A DNA stretch of 64,000 nt from Agaribacterium haliotis (lineage in GTDB: Bacteria > Pseudomonadota > Gammaproteobacteria > Pseudomonadales > Cellvibrionaceae): contig NZ_NKQJ01000009.1 of NCBI RefSeq assembly GCF_002312815.1, positions 153,102 to 217,101 on the forward strand, in the 5' to 3' direction. How positions within the stretch are numbered: position 1 is the stretch's first letter; each line of letters opens with the position of its first letter. The notes under the pieces are model-generated. The model saw only the letters and a list, made by a program, of their open reading frames with translations. It was not told the origin of the DNA and made no database searches. Positions 50,225-60,790 of this stretch are shown here, one piece after another. A program made the translations under genes and the position numbers.

Positions 50225-52708
50225 CTACTCAACTATGGTTCCGCTAATCGTGCTGATATCGCTTCGCAGCACCGCTTTTAAGAAGTCGCGCGCGCCGACG
50301 CTGCCGTTGACGCGGGCGCTATCAAGCGCAGCTTCGATGGCGCAGTTGTCTTCGCTGCTGTGCAGATCGACCCGGCGGCCGAGCGCGTGGATAAGGAATT
50401 TGTTGGCAAAGCAACTCTCAAAATCTCCCTGCCCGGCCATAACGTCGGCCATTTCATAGGCGTTGCCAAAGTGGTGGCCGTAGAGCTCTCCGGCAGTATC
50501 GAGTGCATCGCCATCGGGGTCGCTGTTAACTTTTTCGCCGGCGACACCAAATTCGGTGAACACCCAGCCGACCGGATCGATTACCGCATGGCAGCCCGCA
50601 CAGGCTTTACCCGGATCGGCGCGCTCGGCCATTTTTTCTTTTTCGCTGCTGCTCGAACTAGCCTGCTCGTCGACCGCATCGAGAATGCTCGGGTCGGCGG
50701 GGGATTCCGGCGCGTTACAGCTAAAGGCTTCGAGTGGAATAACACCGCGTTTGACCACCGAGGTCTTATTGCCGTCAAAGGCCTTGGCGAGCACGGAGGC
50801 GTGTGTCATCAAACCTCGGCGGTGGCTTTCGGGCGGCAGCGTGCTGCGTACAAAACTATCGCCACTCAAGCCGGCTGAGATATCGTAGTGGCGAGCGAGA
50901 CGCTCGTTCAGAAAACTGTAGTTTGCGGTGAAGAACTCGTCGATAGGACGATTGTTTTTAATGATGTGGGCAACAAAGAGCTTGGTCTCCGTCTGCATAT
51001 CTGACAACAGCTGCTGCCACTCGCTGTCGCTGATGCCCAGGTCACTGCCTTCGATTTGGTAGCCGCCAAGGCCTATCCACGGCGAGGCAAACAAATTGCT
51101 GAAACGATCGAATTTGGCATCGCTGATCATGCGCTCAATTTCACTGTCGAGCGAGCTGTACAGTTGTTTGTTGTCTACTTTCTGCAGCAGCTCGGCATCC
51201 GGTACTGAGCCCCACAGCGCCATAGACAGGCGTTCGGCGAGTTCTTTTTCTGAAAGCTTACGCTGAGTGCTCTTGTCATCTGCGGGCACGGCAAACAAGA
51301 AATTCGGCGAGCTAAGCATCGCAACCAGGCTCTGCTGCAAACCGAGCTCGTGCTCGCCGGCACTGCTGTACAGGCTCTGCAAACGCGCGAGCTCATCGTC
51401 ACTTAGGCCGCGCCGGTAGAGCTTACTGGCCGCATCGGCAAGCGCGCTTTCTACGCAGTTGTTATCGCTCACTGGCTTGGTCTCTGCACAGGCCTGGCCC
51501 GCGCACATACAGATACTTTGATTTGAGGCGCTGTTGGCGCAATCGTCGGCTGCATCGCCAAAGACGGCGCGACATTCCGCAGTGGTGTTGCACTGGTCGC
51601 CGCTGGGGTCAAAACCCGGCGGCTCGCTTGACCCCGCTGAACACTCTGAAGCAAAGGCGCCCATACTGACGATGCTATCGGCGGCGTCGATGGCGGCGTC
51701 GATGTAAGTTTCGGTCCAGTCGCGCGATGTGGTCAATGCACTGCCAACCGTGGCAAAGCCGCCGATGACTTCAGTTTCCTCGGGCAGCCTGTCGGCAAAT
51801 TGATCGCCGCCGAGGCCAAAACTATCGTCGATAGCGTTAATCAGCTCGCTCTTGTTAAGGCGGCGCATGGGTGAAACTTTTTGAATGCCCGCGTCGCAGG
51901 CGAGCTCGTCGTCGAGCGCCTTGCCCATCAGTTCCGACCAGATGTAGGCGGCAACCTTAGTGGCGCATTCGCCGCTGCAGGCGCTGGCGTTGCCGATGGG
52001 CATGCTCAGCGAGATTTTAGATTCAAGTGCGGACAGGGAGTCACAGTTTGGCCCGCAGTGGAGGATTTCACCGCCGCGGTTTTGCACACCTTCGCCGTTT
52101 TCGCCGTGACAGCTTGCGCAACTGGCCCCGCCGCCGAGCTCAGCGAGATAAAGCCCGGCGCCAACTTCAATATCAGAAGCCGGTTGGCTAGGCATTGGAC
52201 TGGGTTCAGGGGCCGTGCTGGGCAAAGGGCTCGGGCTCAGCTGAGGCGAGGGCACAGTGCTTGGCTGTGCACTTGGTTGTGTGCTGGGCTCAACACTTGG
52301 CTCGGCGCTGGGTTGGGGGCTCGGTATTGAGCTGGGAGCGGAGCTTGGCAGCGGTGATGGCGCCGGGCTTGGCTGAACAACCGGTGGCAGTGACACGACC
52401 GGCGTTGGCGTGGCAACGGGAACATTCGGACTCTGATTGGGTAGCGGGCTTGGAGCAGTGCTGGGTTGCCCCGGACTTGGCTGCGGCGCTGGTGGGATTG
52501 AAGTACCGGCGGCAGGCGTTTGGGTGGGCTCCGGGCGCAGCGATTCGGTCGGGCTAGGTTCCAGGCTCGCGCTCGGGCTTGCAACTGGGTTAGTTGTCGG
52601 GCTCGGTGCAGAACTTCCGGGCAGTGGCGAATCCGTTGGGGTGCCTGAACCCCCGCAAGCGCTCAGAACTAAAAACGCGCACGCAAGCAGCCATATCCTT
52701 GATGTCAC
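50225..52708 (-). CDS. DUF1592/1588/1585 multidomain lipoprotein with Pro-rich linker and heme motifs
   Basis: The protein is 827 residues from GTG 52708 (GGAGG 5 bases upstream). The leader has a LSAC lipobox. A Pro/Ser-rich linker of ~160 residues (PSPAPSPLPSSAPSSIPSP and similar) follows, then a cytochrome-c-like domain with CASCH (~205), DUF1587 (MRRLNKSELINAIDD), a Cys-rich insert (about 360-420), DUF1592/1588 with a second heme motif CAGCH (~715) and DUF1585 at the end. Such proteins are thought to be exported redox enzymes, but substrates are unknown. Co-oriented with the DUF1552 gene. Confidence 0.88.
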   Translation of the reverse strand: MTSRIWLLACAFLVLSACGGSGTPTDSPLPGSSAPSPTTNPVASPSASLEPSPTESLRPEPTQTPAAGTSIPPAPQPSPGQPSTAPSPLPNQSPNVPVATPTPVVSLPPVVQPSPAPSPLPSSAPSSIPSPQPSAEPSVEPSTQPSAQPSTVPSPQLSPSPLPSTAPEPSPMPSQPASDIEVGAGLYLAELGGGASCASCHGENGEGVQNRGGEILHCGPNCDSLSALESKISLSMPIGNASACSGECATKVAAYIWSELMGKALDDELACDAGIQKVSPMRRLNKSELINAIDDSFGLGGDQFADRLPEETEVIGGFATVGSALTTSRDWTETYIDAAIDAADSIVSMGAFASECSAGSSEPPGFDPSGDQCNTTAECRAVFGDAADDCANSASNQSICMCAGQACAETKPVSDNNCVESALADAASKLYRRGLSDDELARLQSLYSSAGEHELGLQQSLVAMLSSPNFLFAVPADDKSTQRKLSEKELAERLSMALWGSVPDAELLQKVDNKQLYSSLDSEIERMISDAKFDRFSNLFASPWIGLGGYQIEGSDLGISDSEWQQLLSDMQTETKLFVAHIIKNNRPIDEFFTANYSFLNERLARHYDISAGLSGDSFVRSTLPPESHRRGLMTHASVLAKAFDGNKTSVVKRGVIPLEAFSCNAPESPADPSILDAVDEQASSSSSEKEKMAERADPGKACAGCHAVIDPVGWVFTEFGVAGEKVNSDPDGDALDTAGELYGHHFGNAYEMADVMAGQGDFESCFANKFLIHALGRRVDLHSSEDNCAIEAALDSARVNGSVGARDFLKAVLRSDISTISGTIVE

Positions 52709-52725
52709 GTGGACCTCCAAAGAGA

Positions 52726-52739
52726 GTAATTATCATTTT
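52726..52739. promoter_or_regulatory. Weak Fur-like box upstream of the DUF1592 gene
   Basis: On the minus strand AAAATGATAATTAC resembles half of a Fur box (GATAATGATAATCATTATC). It lies 18-31 bases before the GTG. Low support from sequence alone. Confidence 0.25.
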
Positions 52740-52896
52740 GCTTAAGGCTGCGATTATGCGGGGGGCGGGAAAAAAAGTTGTGAGGCGCCACTCAAGACTA
52801 AGTGGCGCCACAACCATCGGTCGGTTACTTTGCTCAAACTATGATGTGTTCGTACTTTTAGGTTGTAACAGACACCTGCTGAACAAAACTCGGCGC

Positions 52897-54294
52897 CTAG
52901 CGCTTTTTCAGGCGCTCCAGCGCTTCGGCTGCGGCCAGTTTTACCTGAGTCGGTGCCGTGCCGCCGACATGGGCGCGCGCAGCCACGGAACCTTCGAGAG
53001 TCAATACATCAAAGACATCTTCGCCGATAACATCACTGAACTGTTGGAGCTCTTCGAGGCTCATTTCGCTGAGGTCTTTGTTTTGTTCTATGCCGTAAGC
53101 GACACTTTTGCCGACCACTTCGTGGGAGTCGCGAAAAGCGATACCTTTGCGCACCAGGTAATCGGCTAAATCCGTTGCCGTTGAAAAGCCGCGCTTGGCC
53201 GCTTCGTACATCACTTCTTTTTTGGGTTCGATCGCCGGAATCATATCGGCAAAGGCGCGCAGGCAGTCTTTGACGGTATCAATGCAGTCAAATAAGGGTT
53301 CTTTATCTTCCTGGTTGTCTTTGTTGTAAGCCAGCGGTTGGCTCTTCATCAGCGTCAACAGGCTGATCAGGTGGCCGTTCACGCGCCCGGTTTTACCGCG
53401 AACAAGCTCGGGCACATCTGGATTTTTTTTCTGCGGCATTATCGACGAGCCCGTGCAGAAGCGATCGGGCAGGTCGATAAAGTTAAATTGCGCCGAGGTC
53501 CATAAAATCAACTCTTCTGAAGCGCGGCTAAGATGCGTTAATAACAGCGACGCAAAGGCGCAGAACTCTATGGCGAAGTCGCGATCACTAACGCTGTCGA
53601 GGCTGTTGCGGGTCGGGTGATCAAAACCGAGCAGCGACGCGGTGGTATCGCGCTCGATAGGATAGGTGGTGCCGGCCAGCGCGGCGGCGCCGAGCGGGCT
53701 TTGATTCATGCGTGTGCGGCAGTCGATCAGGCGGCCAAAGTCACGCTCGAGCATTTCATTCCAGGCCAGCAGGTGGTGGCCAAAGGTCACCGGCTGCGCG
53801 GTTTGCAAATGGGTGAAGCCGGGCATAATGACTTCGCTGTGCTGCATTGCTTGATTAACCAGGCCCAATTGCAGGCGCGTTAATTCGACGGCGATGCTGT
53901 CGATTTCGTCGCGCAGGTAGAGGCGAATATCGGTGGCGACCTGGTCGTTGCGCGAGCGCCCGGTGTGCAGTTTTTTACCGGTAATGCCGATGCGCTTGGT
54001 CAGCTCGGCTTCGATATTCATATGCACATCTTCGAGTGTGACACTCCAGTCAAAGTTTCCCGCCTCAATATCGCTGCGGATGGCTTCAAGGCCTTCGACT
54101 ATTTGCTGTTTTTCGTCGCCGCTCAATACGCCAACTTCGGCGAGCATGGTGGCGTGGGCGATGCTGCCTTGAATATCGTGGAAGTACATACGCTGATCAA
54201 ACTGTACCGAAGCGGTAAAGCGTTCGACAAAAGAGTCAGTGGCTTCAGTGAAGCGGCCGCCCCAGGGTTTTACAGAGTTTTGTTCTTCGCTCAT
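52897..54294 (-). CDS. argH: Argininosuccinate lyase
   Basis: The start is ATG 54294 ([15 protein letters not shown]), giving 465 residues. The longer frame upstream runs into the algZ promoter. The fumarase-superfamily signature [11 protein letters not shown] is present, with SRNDQVATD nearby. It makes arginine and fumarate in the last step of arginine synthesis. It is divergent from algZ, as in pseudomonads. Confidence 0.96.
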   Translation of the reverse strand: MSEEQNSVKPWGGRFTEATDSFVERFTASVQFDQRMYFHDIQGSIAHATMLAEVGVLSGDEKQQIVEGLEAIRSDIEAGNFDWSVTLEDVHMNIEAELTKRIGITGKKLHTGRSRNDQVATDIRLYLRDEIDSIAVELTRLQLGLVNQAMQHSEVIMPGFTHLQTAQPVTFGHHLLAWNEMLERDFGRLIDCRTRMNQSPLGAAALAGTTYPIERDTTASLLGFDHPTRNSLDSVSDRDFAIEFCAFASLLLTHLSRASEELILWTSAQFNFIDLPDRFCTGSSIMPQKKNPDVPELVRGKTGRVNGHLISLLTLMKSQPLAYNKDNQEDKEPLFDCIDTVKDCLRAFADMIPAIEPKKEVMYEAAKRGFSTATDLADYLVRKGIAFRDSHEVVGKSVAYGIEQNKDLSEMSLEELQQFSDVIGEDVFDVLTLEGSVAARAHVGGTAPTQVKLAAAEALERLKKR

Positions 54295-54373
54295 AGTTGC
54301 ATCTACTAAATTAATACGGTGGGTGCAGCGTTGCCGCTGCCGTTTGCCGCGCATTATACAAGAAGGAAGCTCC

Positions 54374-55435
54374 GTGGCCGAACGCCGGTTAAATAACAGC
54401 GATAACAACTTTGAGCAGCACAGTGCCAGCGCGCGTTTTTTACCGAATCTGTGCCAGCCCACGGCTGTGCTCAGCCTTATTCTTGTCGGTGAGCTGCTGG
54501 CGCTGGCGCTGGCGCTCGATGACGGCGGTTTAAAAGCCTTTGAATGGATGACCTTTGGCATGCACAGCTTTTTAGTGCAGTGGATCATGCTCTGCTCGGC
54601 GGCGACTCTGTGTGCGGTCAATGCCAGGCTCAGCCGCTGGAGCAGTGCCAAGGCGTTTTTATTCAGCTTTTTTGTGGTGCTGAGCTATACCTCCGTGTTC
54701 AGCGCTATTGGCCAAAAACTTCTGCTCGGCACGGCTGTTGACCCGTGGGTTGTACTCAGCAATGTCGGCATTGCGGCGATTTTTTCGGGCGTGCTGATGC
54801 GCTACTTGTATTTGCAGCAAAAACTGAAACAGCAGCAAGAAGCCGAACTTCAGGCCCGGATTCAAGCTTTGCAATCGCGCATACGCCCTCACTTTTTGTT
54901 TAACAGTTTAAACAGCATTGCCAGCTTGATTACCATCAAACCCGAAGCTGCCGAAAAGATGGTGCTTGATTTAAGCCATCTTTTTCGGGCCAGCTTAAAA
55001 ATGCCGCGCCTAATAAAAATCGACGAAGAAATTGCCCTGTGCCGCTGTTTTGCCGACATTGAAAAAATACGCTTGGGTGCGCGCCTGAATGTGAACTGGA
55101 ACCTACAGCAACTGCCGCCTGAGACACAGATTTTGAATCTGCTGTTGCAACCGCTGCTCGAAAATGCGATCTATCATGGTATTCAGCCCCTGCCGGAAGG
55201 CGGCACTGTCGAAATTGAGCTAAAAGAGCTTAAAGCAGACATCGTTATCAAAGTGAGTAACCCCCGCCAGGCGGAGTTATTAAATACAACGAGGGCTGAT
55301 ACAGGAGGCAATGGTATTGCTCTGGCAAATATCCGACGTAGGCTGGACGCTTATTACGGCAAAGATGCCTACTTGAGAGTAGTTAAAGGTCAGCATGATT
55401 TTTCCGTCATTGTCCGTTATCCAGCGCGTAGATAA
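54374..55435 (+). CDS. algZ: LytS/AlgZ-type sensor histidine kinase
   Basis: The protein is 353 residues from GTG 54374 (AAGGAAG upstream). Four N-terminal membrane helices (about 30-160) precede a His_kinase domain with the unusual H-box [17 protein letters not shown] and the N- and G-boxes LLENAIYHG and [14 protein letters not shown]. This is the AlgZ/FimS kinase, which in Pseudomonas controls alginate and type IV pili with AlgR. The partner follows 18 bp downstream. Confidence 0.9.
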   Translation: MAERRLNNSDNNFEQHSASARFLPNLCQPTAVLSLILVGELLALALALDDGGLKAFEWMTFGMHSFLVQWIMLCSAATLCAVNARLSRWSSAKAFLFSFFVVLSYTSVFSAIGQKLLLGTAVDPWVVLSNVGIAAIFSGVLMRYLYLQQKLKQQQEAELQARIQALQSRIRPHFLFNSLNSIASLITIKPEAAEKMVLDLSHLFRASLKMPRLIKIDEEIALCRCFADIEKIRLGARLNVNWNLQQLPPETQILNLLLQPLLENAIYHGIQPLPEGGTVEIELKELKADIVIKVSNPRQAELLNTTRADTGGNGIALANIRRRLDAYYGKDAYLRVVKGQHDFSVIVRYPARR

Positions 55436-55453
55436 AGTTAGTGAATAAAAAGT

Positions 55454-56182
55454 ATGCGTATAGTCATAGTTGACGATGAAGATTTGGCTCGTCTGCGTTT
55501 GCAGCGTCTGCTCGCGGACATTGAAGGCTGCGAAGTGGTTGCCGAAGCGGCAAATGGTCAGCAGGCGCTCGATTGTATAGAGCAAGTCCAACCCGACCTG
55601 GTCATGCTCGACGTGCGCATGCCGGGCCTCGATGGCATGAGTGTCGCCGAGCGCTTAGCCGAGTACGATGAGCCGCCCGCGGTAGTGTTTTGCACCGCCT
55701 ACGACGAGTACGCGCTCGAGGCTTTTAATACCCTGGCTCAGGGTTATATCGTCAAGCCGGTGCAAAAACAGCAGCTCGAACAAGTGATCGCCAAGAGCCG
55801 CCGCCTGACGCGACCACAAAGTGCTCAGCTGCAAGACGGGCAGGGCGAAATTCGGCGTCATATCTCTGCGAAAACCCGCAAAGGCATGGAGCTGATTCCT
55901 ATCGATTCGATCTACTGCTTTATCGCCGATCAAAAGTACGTCACCGTTGTACACCGCGAAGGCGAAACCTTAATTGATGAAACACTCAAAGAGCTTGAAA
56001 GTGAATTCAGTCGCTTATTTGCCCGCGTGCACCGCAATGCACTTGTCGCCCAGGATAAAATCGAAGCGATGGAAAAAGAGCGCAGCGGCCAGTACTGCTT
56101 AAAACTCAGCGGTACAGAGTTTAAACCGATGGTCAGCCGCCGCCACTTGCCGGGTGTGCGCGCACTTCTTGAGCGCCTTTGA
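55454..56182 (+). CDS. algR: LytTR response regulator AlgR
   Basis: This 242-residue regulator has a receiver domain with the acidic pair VDDED, the phosphorylated aspartate in MLDVRMPGLDG (~54) and the conserved lysine in YIVKPVQKQQ. The LytTR DNA-binding domain follows (about 140-240, IDSIYCFIADQKYVTVVH, RVHRNALV). The argH-algZ-algR-hemC order matches pseudomonads. Confidence 0.92.
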   Translation: MRIVIVDDEDLARLRLQRLLADIEGCEVVAEAANGQQALDCIEQVQPDLVMLDVRMPGLDGMSVAERLAEYDEPPAVVFCTAYDEYALEAFNTLAQGYIVKPVQKQQLEQVIAKSRRLTRPQSAQLQDGQGEIRRHISAKTRKGMELIPIDSIYCFIADQKYVTVVHREGETLIDETLKELESEFSRLFARVHRNALVAQDKIEAMEKERSGQYCLKLSGTEFKPMVSRRHLPGVRALLERL

Positions 56183-56242
56183 GAAGTAGTTCGAAGCTCT
56201 GACTGGCCGGCGTCAGCGCAAGTGCCCGGGCTTTGTTATTAT

Positions 56243-56270
56243 GCTCGGCTTTAGCGACAAAGCGCCGAGC
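56243..56270 (+). promoter_or_regulatory. Stem-loop in the hemC leader
   Basis: GCTCGGC (56243-56249) pairs with GCCGAGC (56264-56270) and is partly extended by TTT/AAA inside. It lies directly before the GAGGAAG ribosome site of hemC. Function unknown. Confidence 0.4.
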
Positions 56271-56281
56271 TTGAGGAAGCC

Positions 56282-57208
56282 ATGACCGAAGTCCGTATTG
56301 CCACACGTAAAAGTGCCCTTGCCCTTTGGCAGGCCGAATTTGTTAAAGCCGAGCTCGAGCGCCACCACCCCGATTTAACCGTTAGCTTGCTGCCTATGAG
56401 TTCCAAGGGCGACAAGATTCTCGATGTCCCGCTGGCGAAAGTGGGCGGCAAAGGTTTGTTTGTCAAAGAGCTCGAGACAGCCATGCTCAATGGTGAAGCC
56501 GACATTGCCGTACACTCGATGAAAGACGTGCCGATGGAATTCCCCGAAGGTTTGTGTCTTGGGCCGATTTGTGAGCGCGAAGACCCGCGCGATGCATTTG
56601 TCAGCAACAACTTTGAGCAAATCGAGCAGTTGCCTGCCGGTGCGGTTGTCGGTACGTCGAGTTTGCGGCGCCAGGCACAGCTGCTAGCGGCGCGCCCCGA
56701 GCTTGAAATTCGCTTCCTGCGCGGCAATGTCAACACGCGCCTGGCCAAACTCGACAACGGCGATTACGACGCGATCATCCTCGCGGCGGCCGGTCTTAAG
56801 CGCCTTGAATTTGGCCAGCGCATTAGCTCCTATCTCGAAGCAGAGTTTTGCCTGCCCGCAGGTGGCCAGGGCGCGGTTGGTATTGAGCTGCGCAGTGATG
56901 ACGATCGAATCGCCGAACTTTTGCAGCCCCTGCACCATGCCGATACCGCCGATTGTGTTTTAGCCGAGCGCGCTTTAAACCGCCGTTTAGAAGGTGGTTG
57001 CCAGGTGCCGATCGCCAGTTATGCGGTGTTAAATGGCGATGAACTACAGATGCGGGCTCTGGTCGCCGAGCCCGACGGCACAGAGATACTGCGCGTTGAG
57101 GGCTCCGCTTTGCGCGCCGATGCCGAGCAGCTCGGTATTACGCTTGCAGAACAATTGCTTGCCGCCGGTGCCGATAAAATCTTAAGCAAGGTCTACGGCC
57201 AGGCTTGA
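56282..57208 (+). CDS. hemC: Porphobilinogen deaminase
   Basis: This 308-residue enzyme builds hydroxymethylbilane from four porphobilinogens. The dipyrromethane cofactor cysteine is in EGGCQVPI (~240), and conserved arginines lie in SSLRRQAQL and [10 protein letters not shown]. It starts the hemC-hemD-hemX-hemY run. Confidence 0.96.
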   Translation: MTEVRIATRKSALALWQAEFVKAELERHHPDLTVSLLPMSSKGDKILDVPLAKVGGKGLFVKELETAMLNGEADIAVHSMKDVPMEFPEGLCLGPICEREDPRDAFVSNNFEQIEQLPAGAVVGTSSLRRQAQLLAARPELEIRFLRGNVNTRLAKLDNGDYDAIILAAAGLKRLEFGQRISSYLEAEFCLPAGGQGAVGIELRSDDDRIAELLQPLHHADTADCVLAERALNRRLEGGCQVPIASYAVLNGDELQMRALVAEPDGTEILRVEGSALRADAEQLGITLAEQLLAAGADKILSKVYGQA

Positions 57209-57213
57209 ACGGT

Positions 57214-57990
57214 ATGTTAACGGTTGTTGCCGGCCGGCCCGAAGCACAGAACCGGCAGTGGGCTGAAAAGCTCGCCGCCGAAGGTTTTCAGCCGCTGCTG
57301 GCACCACTACTGGCGATAGAGCTTTTAGATGCCGACAGCGACGCTGCGATACGCGGCCGGGTCGCCGACCTTGATCAATATCAGCAACTAATTTTTGTTA
57401 GCCAAAATGCGGTCAACGCGATGTTGCCACTGATTGATCGCTGGTGGCCGCAGTTGCCTATTGCCCAGCTCTACATTGCGGTTGGCGCGGCGACAGCAAA
57501 GTTACTAAAAACGGGTTTAGACAAGCTCGGCCTCGACAGCGAAGTTCAATGCACTGAGGCTATGAATAGTGAGGCGCTGTTGCAGCTCGAGAGCCTGGTG
57601 CAGGTTCAACATCAAAAAATTCTAATCTGTCGCGGCCAAGGTGGCCGGCCTCTACTTGCCGAAGAGCTGACAAAACGCGGTGCACAGGTTGATTACTGCG
57701 AGTTGTACCGGCGGCTTTGCCCGCGCGATCTAGCTAAACATCTAACGCCTGTAAACGATGGCACCATAGTCCCTGTGTTTAGTGGTGAGGCGCTTGCAAA
57801 CTTCAGCTCGGTTTGCGCAAATAGACAGCTGGAACTTGTTGTACCGAGTTCCAGAGTAGAAAGACAAGCCCGAGAACTGGGTTTTAGCAAAGTGCAGCAA
57901 GCTGAAAACGCCAGCGAAACAGCGATGATGCAAAGTATTAAAGCCATTGCGGCAGCTCGTTTGGAGAACAACAAGCATGAGCACGGATAA
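57214..57990 (+). CDS. hemD: Uroporphyrinogen-III synthase
   Basis: The protein is 258 residues from ATG 57214. A TTG at 57205 overlapping the hemC stop is an alternative. HemD has low conservation, but the two-domain pattern (TVVAGRPEAQNRQW, FVSQNAVNAML) and the context are clear. It closes and inverts ring D of hydroxymethylbilane. Confidence 0.92.
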   Translation: MLTVVAGRPEAQNRQWAEKLAAEGFQPLLAPLLAIELLDADSDAAIRGRVADLDQYQQLIFVSQNAVNAMLPLIDRWWPQLPIAQLYIAVGAATAKLLKTGLDKLGLDSEVQCTEAMNSEALLQLESLVQVQHQKILICRGQGGRPLLAEELTKRGAQVDYCELYRRLCPRDLAKHLTPVNDGTIVPVFSGEALANFSSVCANRQLELVVPSSRVERQARELGFSKVQQAENASETAMMQSIKAIAAARLENNKHEHG

Positions 57991-59509
57991 GCACAATGAG
58001 ACGCCCCCAGGCACCGGTAAACAGCAAAAGCCTGAAACACAGAGCGAGCCAGTTGCTGGCAAAAACAACTCGGTTGAGAAAGGGCCTTTAGCCGATAAAA
58101 CACCTGCAGTTAGTGAAGAGCCTTTAGCGGATAAAACGCCTTCAGCGGGTGATGAGCCTTCAGCGAACAAAGAGCCCTCAGCGGGTGATGAGCCTTCAGC
58201 GGATAAAAAGCCCTCAGCCAGTCAGAAGCCTTCAGCGAATAGACGCCCCACCGATAAGTCATCACAAGCGCAAGCATCCAAGCGCGGCGCTGTAGATAAG
58301 CCAGGTGAAGGCTTAAATTCGCAAACAAAACAAAAACATACTGAGCGGGCCAGCGGCTCTGCGACAAAACCACGATTTGGCCTTGCGCGCTTATTTAGGT
58401 GGGCCTTTGCCATCGTTGTGCTCTTTGCGTTAATTGCGCTTACGGCGCTGGCCTACTGGTTCTGGCAGCAGCACCTTCGCGATAAAGACAGCGCCGCTAA
58501 AGAGCAGCAAACTCTGCAGCAGAACCTAAGCCAGACCCTGCAGGGCTTTGAGCAAAGCTTGCAAAATCAGCAGCAACAATTACAACAGTCTCAGCAAACA
58601 ATGCAGCAGCAGAATCAGCAGTTGCAGGCGGAAGTTGAAGAGCTCAAGCAGCGCCAGCTGAGTCAGAAAAAACGCCTGCTGGCGATGTCGACCACATCGA
58701 GAGAAGACTGGTTGTTGGCCGAGGCGGAATACTTACTGCGGCTGGCTAATCAGCGGGTATTGATCGAGCGCCAGGCAACAAACGCCATTGCCTTGTTACA
58801 AGAGGCGGATGCAATTCTAAAAGAATTTGCCGACCCCGACTTATTTGATGTAAGAGCCGCAATACGCGATGACATGGTGGCACTAAGGCTCGCCGAAAAA
58901 ATTGACAGCGAAGGTTTGTATCTGGAACTGCGAGCCCTGGGCAAACAAGTCGAAAAGCTTTCACTTATACCGCAAAGTTTTGATTACGAGCTGGAAGCCA
59001 AGAGCCAAGAGCAGGAAGTAGCACAGATCAAAAATAGCTTCAGCCGTTTTATCAGCGGCCTTGGCGATTACGTACGCATTATCAAACACGATGAAAAACC
59101 AGCAGCGCTGATGCCGCCGGAGCAGAGCCAGTACCTGCAGTTGAATTTGCGCATGTTGCTGGAACAGGCGCAATTAGCCGTTCTTAGGGAACAACCCAAA
59201 GTCTATAAATCCAGTTTGACTGAAGCAGACATTTGGCTTGAACGCTATTTTCCAATTACCACCCAGCGTGAACAATATCGTGAACAGTTGCAGCGATTAG
59301 CGGATAGAGAAGTGCTGCAAACACTGCCAGATATCAGCAATTCACTAAAACTGTTAAATACTTATATCGCCGAGTTACACAGCTTGGCTGAACTTGAAAA
59401 AACATCTGCTGCAAATCAGTTAAAACAGCGGCAAAACAATAGCAATAAAACACAGGCCCCGACTTCGGCACCGATACCGGAACACCCGATAGAGGAGAAC
59501 AGGCTGTGA
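57977..59509 (+). CDS. hemX: HemX-like membrane protein with degenerate Pro/Ser repeats
   Basis: The protein is 510 residues from ATG 57977, overlapping hemD by 14 bp. The N-terminal ~130 residues are charged and repetitive (EPSAGDEPSADKKPSASQK pattern). A membrane helix (about 145-170) is followed by a Gln-rich coiled coil and a helical HemX domain (SREDWLLAEAEYLLRLANQR). HemX is found with hemCD in gammaproteobacteria. Its biochemical role is uncertain, although it was once annotated as a uroporphyrinogen methyltransferase. Confidence 0.9.
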   Translation: MSTDKHNETPPGTGKQQKPETQSEPVAGKNNSVEKGPLADKTPAVSEEPLADKTPSAGDEPSANKEPSAGDEPSADKKPSASQKPSANRRPTDKSSQAQASKRGAVDKPGEGLNSQTKQKHTERASGSATKPRFGLARLFRWAFAIVVLFALIALTALAYWFWQQHLRDKDSAAKEQQTLQQNLSQTLQGFEQSLQNQQQQLQQSQQTMQQQNQQLQAEVEELKQRQLSQKKRLLAMSTTSREDWLLAEAEYLLRLANQRVLIERQATNAIALLQEADAILKEFADPDLFDVRAAIRDDMVALRLAEKIDSEGLYLELRALGKQVEKLSLIPQSFDYELEAKSQEQEVAQIKNSFSRFISGLGDYVRIIKHDEKPAALMPPEQSQYLQLNLRMLLEQAQLAVLREQPKVYKSSLTEADIWLERYFPITTQREQYREQLQRLADREVLQTLPDISNSLKLLNTYIAELHSLAELEKTSAANQLKQRQNNSNKTQAPTSAPIPEHPIEENRL

Positions 59510-60687
59510 AGCGCTTAAGTGTTTTACTGTTTGCATTATTAGCCTTTGCCGGCGGTATATTCCTACTCGAACTGATTCAGCGCGACTCGGGTTATGTGCT
59601 GATTAGTCTCTACGGTTTGAGTTTTGAAACAAGTTTTTGGTTTGCGGTATTTAGCTTGCTGTTAGTGGCTTTAACGCTCACTTTTTTATGGCGCTCGCTA
59701 GGCGCCTTGTTGGGCATATTGTTGCGCGGCACACGCTGGTATTCCGGCCGTCGTGTACTGCGCGTTGAACACCACTATCGCCAGGGTTTATTAAACTATT
59801 TAAGCGGTAACCCGCGCGAAGCTTTGCGCCAATTGGAAAAAGTTAGCCGCAGAGAAGAGCTACCCGTTATCCGGGTGTTGGTGCAGGCAAAAAGCCTGGC
59901 CAGTTGTGGTGACTACGATAAAGCGCTTGCCATGCTCAGCGATGCCGAGCTTTTATACAGCGAAGATCAGCCCTGGATTGTTGCTGAGCGCTTGCGTTTA
60001 TTAATTGAATTAGAGCGTTACGACGAAGCGTCAGCGCTGCTACAGCGCTTAAAAGCCCTTGTGCCAAATGATCCCGCGCTGTTGACGCAAGAGCAATTTC
60101 TGCTCAGCAAACAACAACAGTTTCAAGCGTCGGCAGCGCTGTTGCCGGCTATGCAAAAAAACAAGCAGCTCGACAAGGATTCACTTGTGCAGCAATACGC
60201 ACGTCAGCTTGAAGGCCTTGCTGCTAGTGGGCAAATAAGCGAAAGTGATGTGGCTGGGCTCTGGCGCGAAGTGCCTAAAAAGTTGAGAAGAGAGCAGCTT
60301 TTACTTTCCGGCTACGCTGAGCTTTTATTAAAAACAAATCAGCACAGCTTGTTAAAAGAGCTTATTGAATTTGAAGTCGACCATCAATATCAAAAAACTT
60401 TGGTTGAGCTCTACGCAAAAATTAAAACCGAAAAAAACGACTCTTGTTTAAATCACGCCGAGCGCTGGTTAAAACGCTACGGCGAACGCCCCGAGTTATT
60501 GTTTAGCCTCGGTGTGATTGCAATAAAAAATCAACTCTGGGGTAAAGCGCGCGACTATTTACAGCGCAGCTACGAGCTTGAGCCAAAAGCTCAATGTTTG
60601 AGTTTAAAAGCGATGGTCGCTGAGCAAGTCGGCGACAAAACACTGAGCTATGAGCTTTATAAAAAGGCGGCCAATAGTTTGGTTTGA
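59506..60687 (+). CDS. hemY: HemY-like TPR membrane protein
   Basis: This 393-residue protein has two N-terminal membrane helices (about 1-70) and then tetratricopeptide repeats. The HemY domain segment GYVLISLYGLSFETSFW and HHYRQGLLNYLSGN are typical. It overlaps hemX by 4 bp and ends the heme run. It is not the protoporphyrinogen oxidase that shares the name in Gram-positives. Confidence 0.92.
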   Translation: MKRLSVLLFALLAFAGGIFLLELIQRDSGYVLISLYGLSFETSFWFAVFSLLLVALTLTFLWRSLGALLGILLRGTRWYSGRRVLRVEHHYRQGLLNYLSGNPREALRQLEKVSRREELPVIRVLVQAKSLASCGDYDKALAMLSDAELLYSEDQPWIVAERLRLLIELERYDEASALLQRLKALVPNDPALLTQEQFLLSKQQQFQASAALLPAMQKNKQLDKDSLVQQYARQLEGLAASGQISESDVAGLWREVPKKLRREQLLLSGYAELLLKTNQHSLLKELIEFEVDHQYQKTLVELYAKIKTEKNDSCLNHAERWLKRYGERPELLFSLGVIAIKNQLWGKARDYLQRSYELEPKAQCLSLKAMVAEQVGDKTLSYELYKKAANSLV

Positions 60688-60737
60688 TTTGCTGTGCAAG
60701 TTTAAATCAGGATGATTTAACGCATGTGTTTTTATGC

Positions 60738-60780
60738 GGCCGGCTTATATTTTGTTATTTTTAATTAAACCCAAGCCGGC
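60738..60780. terminator. Possible terminator between hemY and the ubiD fragment
   Basis: GCCGGCTT (60738-60745) and AAGCCGGC (60773-60780) pair across a 27-base A+T-rich loop between two convergent genes. The long loop makes it weak. Confidence 0.35.
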
Positions 60781-60790
60781 GCACTTTTAT

